DNA of 64,000 nucleotides from Treponema sp. (lineage in GTDB: Bacteria > Spirochaetota > Spirochaetia > Treponematales > Treponemataceae): contig JAFYWB010000042.1 in assembly GCA_017549025.1 (NCBI GenBank), positions 16,835-80,834 on the forward strand, in the 5' to 3' direction. Made by a program: the position numbers and the translations under genes. Below the pieces are notes generated by a model, which did no database searches, was not told where the DNA came from, and was given only the letters and a program-made list of their open reading frames with translations. This document shows, one piece after another, positions 15,929 to 23,801 of the stretch (positions are counted from its first letter, which is position 1; each line of letters starts with the position of its first letter).

Positions 15929-17094
15929 TAAAAATTAAATGCCAAGGTAATAACCATGAGATTGCTGACAGAATACTGGTTTACCAATGACTCAAATTTA
16001 ACATTTACCTTTTTACAAGCTTCATCCAAGTAGGAAAGGTAGTACAAGCCTAAGTCTACCCCCTCGGAGCCCTCTGGCAATTCCCGGTAAAAGTCAATGA
16101 GGGAGCGTTTTCGTAAGTCGGCAGACTTCTTTGTTTCAATGCTTTCCTTAACCTCTTGGAATTCATCGTCCTTGTTGTACAGGGTGATTTGTAGTCGTCC
16201 CTGTTTACCGATGGAAGAAGAGCCACCACCCAGCTTCCAAGAAATGAACACCATCTCATGCTTTTTAACCATTTCAGAAATGATTTTCTTGCGAATATCA
16301 GGATCATAAATCAGCATGTCGGTATCGGGCAAACCACGATACATTTTTTTTACTTCCTGACGCATATTTGTGTTTTCGCAGTTAAGGGCAAGCTCCATAA
16401 TCATCAAGGAAATATATTCAGCAACACGGCCCTTTTCCATGTAATCCTTCAGCAGAATATTGATACGTCGAAGAATTTCCTCAAATCCAGTTTGATTATA
16501 GAATTTAGTGATGACATACCAGTTGAGGCGACTCATGCGCATGAGGAATTTTTCTGTCATCAGCATAAAAATATTCCGTTCCTCTGGAGTTAAATCTGGA
16601 TTTTCCTTGATAGAATGCCACAAGGGATCCAAAATTGCCTTGCGAGCCTTGGCAATCACCTCTTCCTGATTTGACAGATGGAAAAGCACCTGCCGATCCG
16701 TGATTTTAGCTCTTTCGTCAATGATTTGGGAAGGATTTGCTCTGTTGTGTCTTCGAACACAATCGGAATCTATAAGGGTGGCATATACTTCCTTATCAAA
16801 TTGCTTGTAGAGCAAGGAAAAAACCACCAGCTTGGTTAAATCCATTACATCCTGCTTGGAGGATGAAAATTCTGGCAATGAGATTTCCAGCTTGGAAATA
16901 TAGTCCACCAAAATCATCTGTTGAATCGTTTGGGGAGCAAAGGAATCCAGTGAGATTCCATATTCCTCTATGTTATCCGCCAGTTTTATCCGCAACAACT
17001 TTTTTTTATTCTGGATAAAATGGGAAGCCCCTTCCTCCGTCAGAATTACTTTTAACGGAAGATTTAAAAGCCCCTTCTTTGTGGATTCACTCAC
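15928..17094 (-). CDS. Protein of unknown function, first gene of the trmB-ligA operon
   Basis: A 388-residue soluble, charged, largely helical protein without signal peptide or membrane segment. Features seen are a long helical middle (EVIAKARKAILDPLWHS..., ERNIFMLMTEKFLMRMSR), a possible winged-helix-like N-terminus, and a C-terminal beta-rich part with WKLGGGSSSIGKQGRLQITLYNK. I do not recognise the family. The start is GTG behind AGGAG, with promoter elements at 17114-17143. It is co-transcribed with a lipoprotein, trmB and ligA. Confidence 0.7.
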   Translation of the reverse strand: MSESTKKGLLNLPLKVILTEEGASHFIQNKKKLLRIKLADNIEEYGISLDSFAPQTIQQMILVDYISKLEISLPEFSSSKQDVMDLTKLVVFSLLYKQFDKEVYATLIDSDCVRRHNRANPSQIIDERAKITDRQVLFHLSNQEEVIAKARKAILDPLWHSIKENPDLTPEERNIFMLMTEKFLMRMSRLNWYVITKFYNQTGFEEILRRINILLKDYMEKGRVAEYISLMIMELALNCENTNMRQEVKKMYRGLPDTDMLIYDPDIRKKIISEMVKKHEMVFISWKLGGGSSSIGKQGRLQITLYNKDDEFQEVKESIETKKSADLRKRSLIDFYRELPEGSEGVDLGLYYLSYLDEACKKVNVKFESLVNQYSVSNLMVITLAFNF

Positions 17095-17113
17095 TGTACA
17101 CTCCTAGGGTTCC

Positions 17114-17143
17114 ATTATATAACAAAGGTACTTGAATTGTAAA
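17114..17143 (-). promoter_or_regulatory. Minus-strand promoter of the 17094-12561 operon
   Basis: Minus strand: -35 TTTACA (17138-17143), 18-bp spacer, -10 TATAAT (17114-17119). It lies back to back with the plus-strand promoter at 17132-17159, and the two -35 regions overlap or touch. Confidence 0.65.
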
Positions 17144-17159
17144 CAAGAATTGCTATAAT
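17132..17159 (+). promoter_or_regulatory. Promoter of the membrane protein-dinB unit, probably leaderless
   Basis: -35 TTGAAT (17132-17137), 16-bp spacer, -10 TATAAT (17154-17159). The ATG at 17168 is 8 nt further on, with no Shine-Dalgarno. Confidence 0.6.
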
Positions 17160-17167
17160 TGTATAAT

Positions 17168-19303
17168 ATGAATAATATCGGAAGGTTTTCAGTAATTGCA
17201 CTGTTGATATTTCTTTCTGCAGGAATTTTTTTTCCACAATCTTCCGACCATCGGGAGCGTTCCAACCAGCTGTATGATTTTTTTCAGCAGGAAGGATTCA
17301 CCCCCCAACGGCAGCTATTAGCCAACAGCGATCAATTTCCCTATTCCATTATTCTCGACTTCAATCAAAAAAATGCTGCTGAAAACAATGAAATTCAACG
17401 ACTTATTCTGGCCATTTCCCAGGAAACTGCTGAAGAGTGCTTAGATGAAGTGCTGGCATTAGCCAAATTAATGGAAAATGCTACCGCTGAAGTAACTTTG
17501 ACTTTGGCACTTTTAGCAAATGAAAGCTATCCCTTTTCTTCAGCCCTAGAAGCAGTTGATGCTGCTGGCAGCAAGACACAGGTTTCCGTAGAATCAAGGA
17601 TTTCACAGGAACGTATGTTTCCAGTAGAAAATCAATGGCATCCAACAGGCTCTCAAATCCTGTTGGAAAATATTTCCAACCCAGATTCTTGTGCCTTGGT
17701 GATGCTGGACGGAACAGCCTCCCAGCTTGATCAGGCCACCGTTGTGTTCGGTAGCGATGGAATTCTTACGCCCCTGTGGTTGATTCAGCAGGTGCCGCTG
17801 CCTGTTTCCCAAGAATTTCTTATTACCTATCGACTAAATCTTGCTGAAGACAACCCTGCCTTAGTTCCCTTTTTTCGTTCAGGAATGGCTACTGTGGCAA
17901 TTTCCTTTAATAGCAATGAGCAGGAGCAAACGCAGAAGGTTTTTGCCGCAGTAAAAACCATGACAGAAAATTTTTCTGTAGACAAAAGTGTTTCTGCTGA
18001 TAGCCAAAACTACATTGTATTTCATTTTGTAGAAAACATTTGGATTGGCGAGCAATTTTCCATCTTGGTGTATCTGTTGATTACGGTTTTAGTGCTGGCT
18101 ATTATCAGTGGTTTTTCTTTTTTAGGCAAAAAGGGAGCTATCCACCGGCAATCCTTTTTTAGAATTTGGTATCTTATTCCCATTACCATTTTGCTTTCCA
18201 CCTTTTTTCTGTGGTTAGGGCAGCTGGTGGCAGGAAAATTCGTTGAGATGGTACCAGAAAACACCGTGGTAATTCTTGGCATAAAAACCCTGTTCTCCTT
18301 TGTGGCTGTTTCTCTGCCCTTTATCTTTCACCTTAAATTTCGACTTCCCATTGCCCAATTTGTTTATGGCTATCTTTTGACTATTGTCGTGGCCATGAAT
18401 ATCTTTATTTTTGCTTCCATCGACTTAGTGCTTTTGTTCATCTTTGTACTGGAATACATCATCATTTATTTTAGTCGCCTTGCAAAAAAAATCATTCCCT
18501 TGATTATTGCCTCATTGATTATGCTACTGCCCTTTATTCCCTATGCAGTAAACATCCTGGAATATGCCTCCCAAGATAAACTGCTTCGTCTTGTGCAAAC
18601 GGGAATCCTAGGAAACATGCTTTATGCCTGTATTCTCATTCCATTTCAGGTTATGTGGCTAAGAATCATGGTACGAATCGATATTTTTGGTACCCACCGC
18701 CATATTTCTTCTTTGAAAATCGTTCTAGCTACCATTGGAGTTATGGGTATTATGGTAGTCTGCATTGTGGGAACCTTATTTATTGGCTCCATTATGCTGA
18801 ATCAAAGTCTTCCAGAAAAAGAATTGAACCAACAAAGTCATTTCTATCAGCTGGTGGATGCACAGGCTCCAGAACAGCTTCAGGTTTCTATGTCACGAAA
18901 AAGCTACCTAGAATTGCAGTCCGTGGAGGTGCAGATTGCTTCCCCTGTACCAATTATCCGTTATGAAGTACAGGTGCTTTCTGAAAATCAGATTCCTGTG
19001 TACGATTCTGCCATGAGCTTTGTTACCGAACAAAATCCTTCTTCCCAGAATTTTTCTCAGGAAAGTTCTCCCCAGAACTTCCTAGAGGAAGCTCCAGCAG
19101 TAGGTGCGACGACCCATTTTTTAATTCCAGATTATCCTACAAATACCACTTCCTTTGAATATACTGCCGACGCAGATACTCCCCAGAACATTAAGGTTCG
19201 GCTGTATCTTGAGGTGGCTCCGTACCAGGTTGCTTTGGTGGAACGAAACTTTTTCTTCCCCGCCCTGGAGGGAAACTTTCTTGCCCGAGAGGAAACACGC
19301 TAA
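17168..19303 (+). CDS. Large membrane protein of unknown function (possible degenerate M28 peptidase fold)
   Basis: About 711 residues. It has an N-terminal signal/anchor (VIALLIFLSAGIFF), an extracytoplasmic domain to about residue 290, eight or so membrane helices (about 300-560), and a C-terminal extracytoplasmic beta-rich domain. The N-terminal domain layout (RQLLANSDQFPYSIILDF, EECLDEVLALAKLMENATAEVTLTLALLANE) recalls M28-type aminopeptidase domains, but the metal ligands (HxD, EE) are missing, so any such domain would be inactive. This is a weak similarity judged by eye. A TTG start at 17159 is possible, but the ATG at 17168 fits the promoter. Its stop overlaps the dinB start by one base. 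Confidence 0.7.
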   Translation: MNNIGRFSVIALLIFLSAGIFFPQSSDHRERSNQLYDFFQQEGFTPQRQLLANSDQFPYSIILDFNQKNAAENNEIQRLILAISQETAEECLDEVLALAKLMENATAEVTLTLALLANESYPFSSALEAVDAAGSKTQVSVESRISQERMFPVENQWHPTGSQILLENISNPDSCALVMLDGTASQLDQATVVFGSDGILTPLWLIQQVPLPVSQEFLITYRLNLAEDNPALVPFFRSGMATVAISFNSNEQEQTQKVFAAVKTMTENFSVDKSVSADSQNYIVFHFVENIWIGEQFSILVYLLITVLVLAIISGFSFLGKKGAIHRQSFFRIWYLIPITILLSTFFLWLGQLVAGKFVEMVPENTVVILGIKTLFSFVAVSLPFIFHLKFRLPIAQFVYGYLLTIVVAMNIFIFASIDLVLLFIFVLEYIIIYFSRLAKKIIPLIIASLIMLLPFIPYAVNILEYASQDKLLRLVQTGILGNMLYACILIPFQVMWLRIMVRIDIFGTHRHISSLKIVLATIGVMGIMVVCIVGTLFIGSIMLNQSLPEKELNQQSHFYQLVDAQAPEQLQVSMSRKSYLELQSVEVQIASPVPIIRYEVQVLSENQIPVYDSAMSFVTEQNPSSQNFSQESSPQNFLEEAPAVGATTHFLIPDYPTNTTSFEYTADADTPQNIKVRLYLEVAPYQVALVERNFFFPALEGNFLAREETR

Positions 19304-20496
19304 TGTTCCTGCACGTGGACCTTGATGCATTCTTTGCCTCGGTGGAACAGCTGGATAATCCAGATTTTCTGGGAAAGCCAGTGATAGTGGGAGCTATCCC
19401 AGGGCATAAACGTGGGGTTGTGTCCACGGCATCCTACGAGGCCCGAAAATTCGGTGTACATTCTGCCATGCCCATAGACCAAGCTTATCGCCTGTGTCCC
19501 CAGGGAATTTATCTTCCTTCCAACATGAGACGATATCGAGAAAAATCCCACCAAGTCATGGCTATCTTTGGAGAATTTTCTCCTGATGTGCAGCAAATGT
19601 CCATTGATGAAACCTTTATTGATTTAACTGGTACCCAGCGATTGTTTGGGCCTCCAGAGGAAACAGCCCAGCTGGTAAAAAAACGGGTGCTTGAAGCAAC
19701 AGGCTTAACTGTTTCTGTGGGACTTGCCAGCAATCGCTATGTGGCAAAGATTGCCTCCGGCATGTCAAAACCAGATGGGTTCTTTTACGTACCAATAGGA
19801 CAGGAACAGGCCTTTATGGAAAGCCTTCCTTTGAAAAAGGTATGGGGAGTGGGAGAAAAAACCTTGGCAAAGCTCTATTCCCATGGAATCCACACCGTAC
19901 AGGATGCTTTGAAAACTCCACTGTCTGTTTTAGAAGGCTTTTTAGGAGAAGCCAGCGGACAGTTTTTTTACAAGGCCGTTCGGGGCATGGAGGCTGCCAC
20001 CTTTCGTGAAGCACCTCACTCCCGTTCCATCAGTGCAGAAAACACCTACGAGGAAAATCTCACAGATAGATACACTATTGGTACAGCGCTTATGGATCTT
20101 TCTCAAAACGTTATGTTTCGCCTCATGAAGGAGGACTGGAAAAGTAAGACGGTTTGTATAAAAATCCGTTACTACGATTTTACCACCACCTCCATTCAGG
20201 AAACCTCCCAGCGATATATTGCTTCTGCAGAAGACCTTTTTCAGCGGGCCACAGAGCTTTTTGACAAACGGTATAACGGAAGAGGAATACGTCTTTTAGG
20301 AATTGGTGCCATGAACCTGGAACCAGGCCAAGAGCTGGTGCAGCAGGACTTGTTTGATTTTGGACAGGAACGACAGCACAAGCTAGAAGAAGTGGTGCTC
20401 CAGCTAAAAACAAAGAATCCAGATCTCCCCATTACAAAGGCCCGCCTTTTAAGCAAAAGCGCCAAAGCAAATGCTTCTGAAAAGGGTGAAGATTAA
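19303..20496 (+). CDS. dinB: Y-family DNA polymerase IV
   Basis: Translesion polymerase of 397 residues. The catalytic carboxylates are in FLHVDLDAFFASVEQ (Asp6, Asp8) and MSIDETFIDLTG (Asp102, Glu103). The little-finger domain and a C-terminal clamp-binding motif QQDLFDF (around residue 350) are present, followed by a basic tail. It starts within the stop of the preceding membrane-protein gene (TAATG). No LexA-type operator was obvious at the upstream promoter. Confidence 0.95.
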   Translation: MFLHVDLDAFFASVEQLDNPDFLGKPVIVGAIPGHKRGVVSTASYEARKFGVHSAMPIDQAYRLCPQGIYLPSNMRRYREKSHQVMAIFGEFSPDVQQMSIDETFIDLTGTQRLFGPPEETAQLVKKRVLEATGLTVSVGLASNRYVAKIASGMSKPDGFFYVPIGQEQAFMESLPLKKVWGVGEKTLAKLYSHGIHTVQDALKTPLSVLEGFLGEASGQFFYKAVRGMEAATFREAPHSRSISAENTYEENLTDRYTIGTALMDLSQNVMFRLMKEDWKSKTVCIKIRYYDFTTTSIQETSQRYIASAEDLFQRATELFDKRYNGRGIRLLGIGAMNLEPGQELVQQDLFDFGQERQHKLEEVVLQLKTKNPDLPITKARLLSKSAKANASEKGED

Positions 20497-20539
20497 CTAA
20501 AAAAAGTTGAAAAAAAATTAAAAAAAATATTTTTTGCTA

Positions 20540-20568
20540 TTGACATATTTTGTTATATTCGCTAATAT
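20540..20568 (+). promoter_or_regulatory. Promoter of the tRNA-Gln/tRNA-Glu unit
   Basis: Consensus -35 TTGACA (20540-20545), 17-bp spacer, -10 TAATAT (20563-20568). Transcription should start near 20575, a few nt before tRNA-Gln. The preceding 20497-20539 is a very A/T-rich tract that may act as an UP element. Confidence 0.85.
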
Positions 20569-20582
20569 ACTCTTACATTGCA

Positions 20583-20655
20583 TTCCCCGATTGTGTAATG
20601 GTAGCACCTCAGATTCTGGTTCTGATTGTGGGGGTTCGAGTCCTCCTTGGGGAAA
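20583..20655 (+). tRNA. tRNA-Gln (anticodon CTG)
   Basis: A 73-nt cloverleaf with acceptor TTCCCCG/TGGGGAA, D-arm TGTGTAATGGTAGCAC, anticodon arm TCAGA-TTCTGGT-TCTGA with anticodon CTG, and T-arm GGGGG-TTCGAGT-CCTCC. It starts with T, as tRNA-Gln usually does. CCA is not encoded. A small hairpin (CACGA/TCGTG, 20661-20675) separates it from tRNA-Glu. Confidence 0.93.
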
Positions 20656-20683
20656 TAAAACACGAAAAAATCGTGGATTCTTT

Positions 20684-20755
20684 GGTCCCTTCGTCTATCG
20701 GTTAGGACAAAAGATTCTCAATCTTTAAAGAGGGGTTCGATTCCCCTAGGGACTG
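20684..20755 (+). tRNA. tRNA-Glu (anticodon CTC)
   Basis: A 72-nt cloverleaf with acceptor GGTCCCT/AGGGACT, D-arm CGTCTATCGGTTAGGACA, anticodon arm AAAGA-TTCTCAA-TCTTT with anticodon CTC, and T-arm GGGG-TTCGATT-CCCC. CCA is not encoded. It is co-transcribed with tRNA-Gln and ends in the terminator at 20758-20783. Confidence 0.94.
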
Positions 20756-20757
20756 TG

Positions 20758-20783
20758 AGGCTTGGTTTTCCAAGCCTTTTTTA
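20758..20783 (+). terminator. Terminator of the tRNA-Gln/Glu unit
   Basis: Perfect 8-bp stem AGGCTTGG (20758-20765) / CCAAGCCT (20770-20777), TTTT loop, then a T-run. Confidence 0.9.
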
Positions 20784-20861
20784 TTGCGGTTCTACAATTT
20801 TGGGAAAACCGTAACAAAGGCGAGTCAAGGGTTTAAGCGAAGCGTCCCTTGACCAACTGTA
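20784..20861 (+). repeat. 78-bp double-hairpin repeat, copy 3
   Basis: Same element as 11190-11345, read on the plus strand here, with about five differences from copy 2. Both hairpins are kept: GCGGTT/AACCGT-type stem 1 and the perfect 8-bp GTCAAGGG/CCCTTGAC stem 2 with identical loop. It begins directly after the T-run of a tRNA terminator, in the same orientation relative to the tRNA as copies 1 and 2. Confidence 0.9.
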
Positions 20862-20910
20862 TTTTTAAATCTTTATAGCTACTGTATTTAACTCAATACA
20901 ACATTGCCCC

Positions 20911-20939
20911 TTCTCAACTCCGCAACAATCAGCTATACT
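20911..20939 (+). promoter_or_regulatory. Putative promoter of yaaA, probably leaderless
   Basis: -10 TATACT (20934-20939), 7 nt before the ATG at 20947, with no Shine-Dalgarno. The -35 (TTCTCA, 20911-20916, 17-bp spacer) is weak. The -10 to ATG segment TATACT-TGTTTCC-ATG closely resembles TATACT-TGTAGCC-ATG of the M23 gene. Confidence 0.5.
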
Positions 20940-20946
20940 TGTTTCC

Positions 20947-21687
20947 ATGAAGGTCATTATTTCCCCAGCAAAAAATATGAGTACCAAGGCAGATGCATTA
21001 GAGCCAAAGGAAGATCCTGTCTTTATTCAACAGGCACAAAAATTGGTGGACTATCTAAAATCTCTTTCCTTTGAGCAGTTAAAAACACTTTTAGCCTGCA
21101 ACCAGAATCTTGCCCAGCTTAATTACCAGCGGTACCAGACCATGGACTTACATTCAGGAACAAATCCTGCCTTGGTGTCCTACGAGGGAATTCAATATCA
21201 ATATATGGCGCCACGAGTTTTTACCTACGAATACTTTGATTATGCTCAAAAGCATGTGCGGATTCTTTCTGGACTCTATGGTATTTTACGACCTTTTGAT
21301 GCCATCGTTCCCTATCGGCTAGAAATGCAGGCTAAATTGAAAACAGATTTTTGTAAGAATCTCTACGATTTTTGGGGAGAAAGCCTGTATCAGGAACTGA
21401 CAAAGGATTCAAAAATTATCATCAATCTTGCTTCCGATGAATACAGCAAAGCCGTAAAGAAATATGTGCAGCCAACTGATAGCTTCATTACCTGCCGTTT
21501 TTGCGAGCAGACAGAAGGCAAGCTGGTGGAAAAGGGCGTGTACGTAAAGATGGCTCGTGGAGAAATGGTTCGTTTTATGGCGGAGCAAAATGTGCAGGAG
21601 CCAGAGGCCATGAAGCAGTTTACCGGCTTGGGCTACGGGTTTAGTCAGGAGCATTCCACAGAAGACCTATTCACCTTTGTGCGCTAA
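20947..21687 (+). CDS. yaaA: YaaA/DUF328 family peroxide-stress protein
   Basis: A 246-residue member of the YaaA family, which lowers free iron and protects DNA under hydrogen peroxide stress in E. coli and binds DNA in vitro. Family hallmarks are MKVIISPAKNM, YQAMD-like RYQTMDLHSG, the central ARILSGLYGILRPFD-type segment (VRILSGLYGILRPFD), PYRLEM, and NLASDEYSKAVKKY. The length matches the family. It is transcribed alone, probably without leader, downstream of the third 78-bp repeat. Confidence 0.92.
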   Translation: MKVIISPAKNMSTKADALEPKEDPVFIQQAQKLVDYLKSLSFEQLKTLLACNQNLAQLNYQRYQTMDLHSGTNPALVSYEGIQYQYMAPRVFTYEYFDYAQKHVRILSGLYGILRPFDAIVPYRLEMQAKLKTDFCKNLYDFWGESLYQELTKDSKIIINLASDEYSKAVKKYVQPTDSFITCRFCEQTEGKLVEKGVYVKMARGEMVRFMAEQNVQEPEAMKQFTGLGYGFSQEHSTEDLFTFVR

Positions 21688-21733
21688 AAAACTGAAACAG
21701 CTTCAGAAAGCTCCATGGAGTATTCTCTATGAC

Positions 21734-21763
21734 TTGTATATAAAATTGTTTTTTTGATATAGT
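21734..21763 (+). promoter_or_regulatory. Promoter of the RNB ribonuclease gene, probably leaderless
   Basis: -35 TTGTAT (21734-21739), 18-bp spacer, -10 TATAGT (21758-21763). The ATG at 21770 is 6 nt further on, with no Shine-Dalgarno. Confidence 0.55.
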
Positions 21764-21769
21764 AGCCTC

Positions 21770-23683
21770 ATGATTGCTACTCATGCTTTGGTGCTGTACA
21801 AAGGTCAGCCAGCCCTGGTTCAAGAGGAGTCAGGGGGAAAATATACTATCATTTATTGTTCAAGTCTTCCTTCAGCAGGAGGAAAGCCAGCTCAATTTGC
21901 CACTCAAAAGGTTCGAGATAAGGATATTTCCGTCCTTTTTGACAAAACTGATGGCAACAAGGGCCTTCTTCCTTCCCTTTTATCATCAGAATTGCAGGAT
22001 GATGCTTGCAAGGAATTAGTGGAACCGCTGTACGAGCTTTTGATAGAAGAGGATGATGCTTTTTCAACGGCAACCTCCTTTGCTGACCTGTGCGATTACG
22101 GTGGCATGACAACAGCAGAGCAGTGCTGGAAGCTGTACAAGGCATTGAAATCAAGCTTTTTCTTTCAGCAGCAGGGTGAAATGCTTCAATTCATTCCTCG
22201 TCCACAGGAGGAGATTACCAAGCTTTTAGAAAAAAGCCTAGCAAAGGAGCGAGAAGAAGAGCTCCGTGGTGCCTTTATCCAGCGGCTTAAAAATCGTCAA
22301 CTGGAGCTTCCCGGTGACTACCAGTTGATGCAGGATGTGGAAGCCCTCGCTCTTGGAAAAACAGAAAAATCCCGCACAATGAAGGAAGCTGGTCTTACTG
22401 AAACACCAGAAAAAGCCCATAAATTGCTACTGGACACAGGAGTGTGGTCCATCCACAAAAATCCCTATCCTGCCCGCTGGGGCCTTTCCATGCAGTCTGC
22501 CACGGAGCAGCTGGCCAGTCCTCCACAGGAAGAGCGACTGGTGCTTGATCAGGTTGCCTACGCCATAGACAATGCCTGGAGTGCAGACCCCGACGATGCC
22601 ATTGCCTACGACGGAAGCTTTGTGTGGGTGCACATTGCAGACCCAGCTTCCAGTGTTTTGCCAGACACACCCATCGATGTTTCTGCCCGTCACCGTGGCT
22701 CCACCTTGTATATTCCAGAAGGTGCTGCTCGAATGTTGGCAGAGGAGTCCTTGGAGGACTACGCCTTGGGCTTAGCAGAGGAGTCTGGGGGATTATCACG
22801 AGCTCTTTCCTTTAAGATTCAGCTGGATGAGTCTGGAGCAATCCTTGGCTGCGATGTACTGAAAACTCAAGTGAAGGTGCAACGCTTTACCTATCAACAG
22901 GTGGATGAACAAAAGGATTCTACTGAATTTGCCCCTCTCTTTGCCATTGCCAAACGAAATGAGCAGCGTCGTTTGAATAACGGTGCTGTCGCTATCACAC
23001 TGCCAGAGGTTCACATTTCTGTGAATGGAGAACAGGTGGATATTCATCCCAGCACTCACTGGGAATCTGGAGACTTGGTGCGGGAGTTCATGTTGTTGGC
23101 AGGAGAGGCTGCGGCAAAGTTTGCCTTCAAAAACAACATTCCCTTCCCCTTTGTAAGCCAGGAATCACCAGATCTTCCTGCCGACCCACCTCCAGGTTTG
23201 GCAGGACAATACAGACTGCGCCGTTGTATGAGAAGCAGAAGCGTTGGCATTACTCCCATGCAGCACGCTGGTCTTGGACTGGGAATGTACAGCCAGGTTA
23301 CTAGTCCCCTACGACGATACAGCGATTTAGTTGCCCATCAGCAGCTACGAGCATTTATCGATGGACGCCCCTTGCTAGACAAGGACAAGGTACTGGAGCG
23401 AATTTCTGCAGGAGATGCTGCTGCCAGTGCCGCCGTTCGGGCTGAGCGTAACAGCAATCTCCACTGGATTTTAGTGTATCTCACCATGAATCCTCAGTGG
23501 ACAGGAGAGGCTGTAGTGGTAGAAATCCGAGGAAAGCAGGCTTATTGTCTCATACCAAGCCTAGCCCAGGAAACCTTACTTACCCCAACGACAACCGTGG
23601 AGCTGAACCAAGTCTTGCAGGTAAAGGCAGGCAACATCAATATTCCTGCACTGTCTGTTACCTTTCAAGAAGTTTCACAATAG
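21770..23683 (+). CDS. RNB-domain 3'-5' exoribonuclease (RNase II/R family)
   Basis: A 637-residue ribonuclease. The four catalytic aspartates are recognisable in IDNAWSADPDDAIAYD (Asp267, 273, 275, 276), and the C-terminal catalytic segment TSPLRRYSDLVAHQQL (around residue 515) is intact. The N-terminal 250 residues contain helical and winged-helix-like parts rather than typical cold-shock domains, and the last 70 residues form only a small S1-like domain. This is the compact type found in spirochaetes and cyanobacteria, shorter than RNase R (about 750-800). It degrades RNA in the cytosol; its specificity cannot be told from sequence. Confidence 0.9.
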   Translation: MIATHALVLYKGQPALVQEESGGKYTIIYCSSLPSAGGKPAQFATQKVRDKDISVLFDKTDGNKGLLPSLLSSELQDDACKELVEPLYELLIEEDDAFSTATSFADLCDYGGMTTAEQCWKLYKALKSSFFFQQQGEMLQFIPRPQEEITKLLEKSLAKEREEELRGAFIQRLKNRQLELPGDYQLMQDVEALALGKTEKSRTMKEAGLTETPEKAHKLLLDTGVWSIHKNPYPARWGLSMQSATEQLASPPQEERLVLDQVAYAIDNAWSADPDDAIAYDGSFVWVHIADPASSVLPDTPIDVSARHRGSTLYIPEGAARMLAEESLEDYALGLAEESGGLSRALSFKIQLDESGAILGCDVLKTQVKVQRFTYQQVDEQKDSTEFAPLFAIAKRNEQRRLNNGAVAITLPEVHISVNGEQVDIHPSTHWESGDLVREFMLLAGEAAAKFAFKNNIPFPFVSQESPDLPADPPPGLAGQYRLRRCMRSRSVGITPMQHAGLGLGMYSQVTSPLRRYSDLVAHQQLRAFIDGRPLLDKDKVLERISAGDAAASAAVRAERNSNLHWILVYLTMNPQWTGEAVVVEIRGKQAYCLIPSLAQETLLTPTTTVELNQVLQVKAGNINIPALSVTFQEVSQ

Positions 23684-23709
23684 TTCTCAATATTCCTCAT
23701 TTTTTGGGT

Positions 23710-23725
23710 TTTCAAGAACTTGAAA
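23710..23725. promoter_or_regulatory. Perfect palindrome in the promoter region of the radical SAM/ABC operon
   Basis: TTTCAAG-AA-CTTGAAA, 7-bp arms with a 2-nt centre, 77 bp before the start of the radical SAM gene. The right arm could be a -35 box (TTGAAA), and TAAAAT at 23732-23737 is a possible -10 for a shifted -35. It looks like a repressor site. It does not match the Fur or PerR consensus. Confidence 0.45.
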
Positions 23726-23801
23726 CTATGATAAAATTGTAACAATTACATTTTTGAGCCTAAGTCAAGGGACAAAAATAAAACATATAAAGAGGTTTAA
23801 G

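Noticed and set aside
20661..20675. CACGA/TCGTG hairpin between tRNA-Gln and tRNA-Glu considered as a terminator
   Set aside because: Only 5 bp, no T-run, and tRNA-Glu has no separate promoter. It is more likely a processing signal.
23684..23801. Search for a cobalamin or other riboswitch before the importer operon
   Set aside because: The gap is only 118 bp and lacks the B12-box or other conserved aptamer elements; only the palindrome at 23710-23725 stands out.
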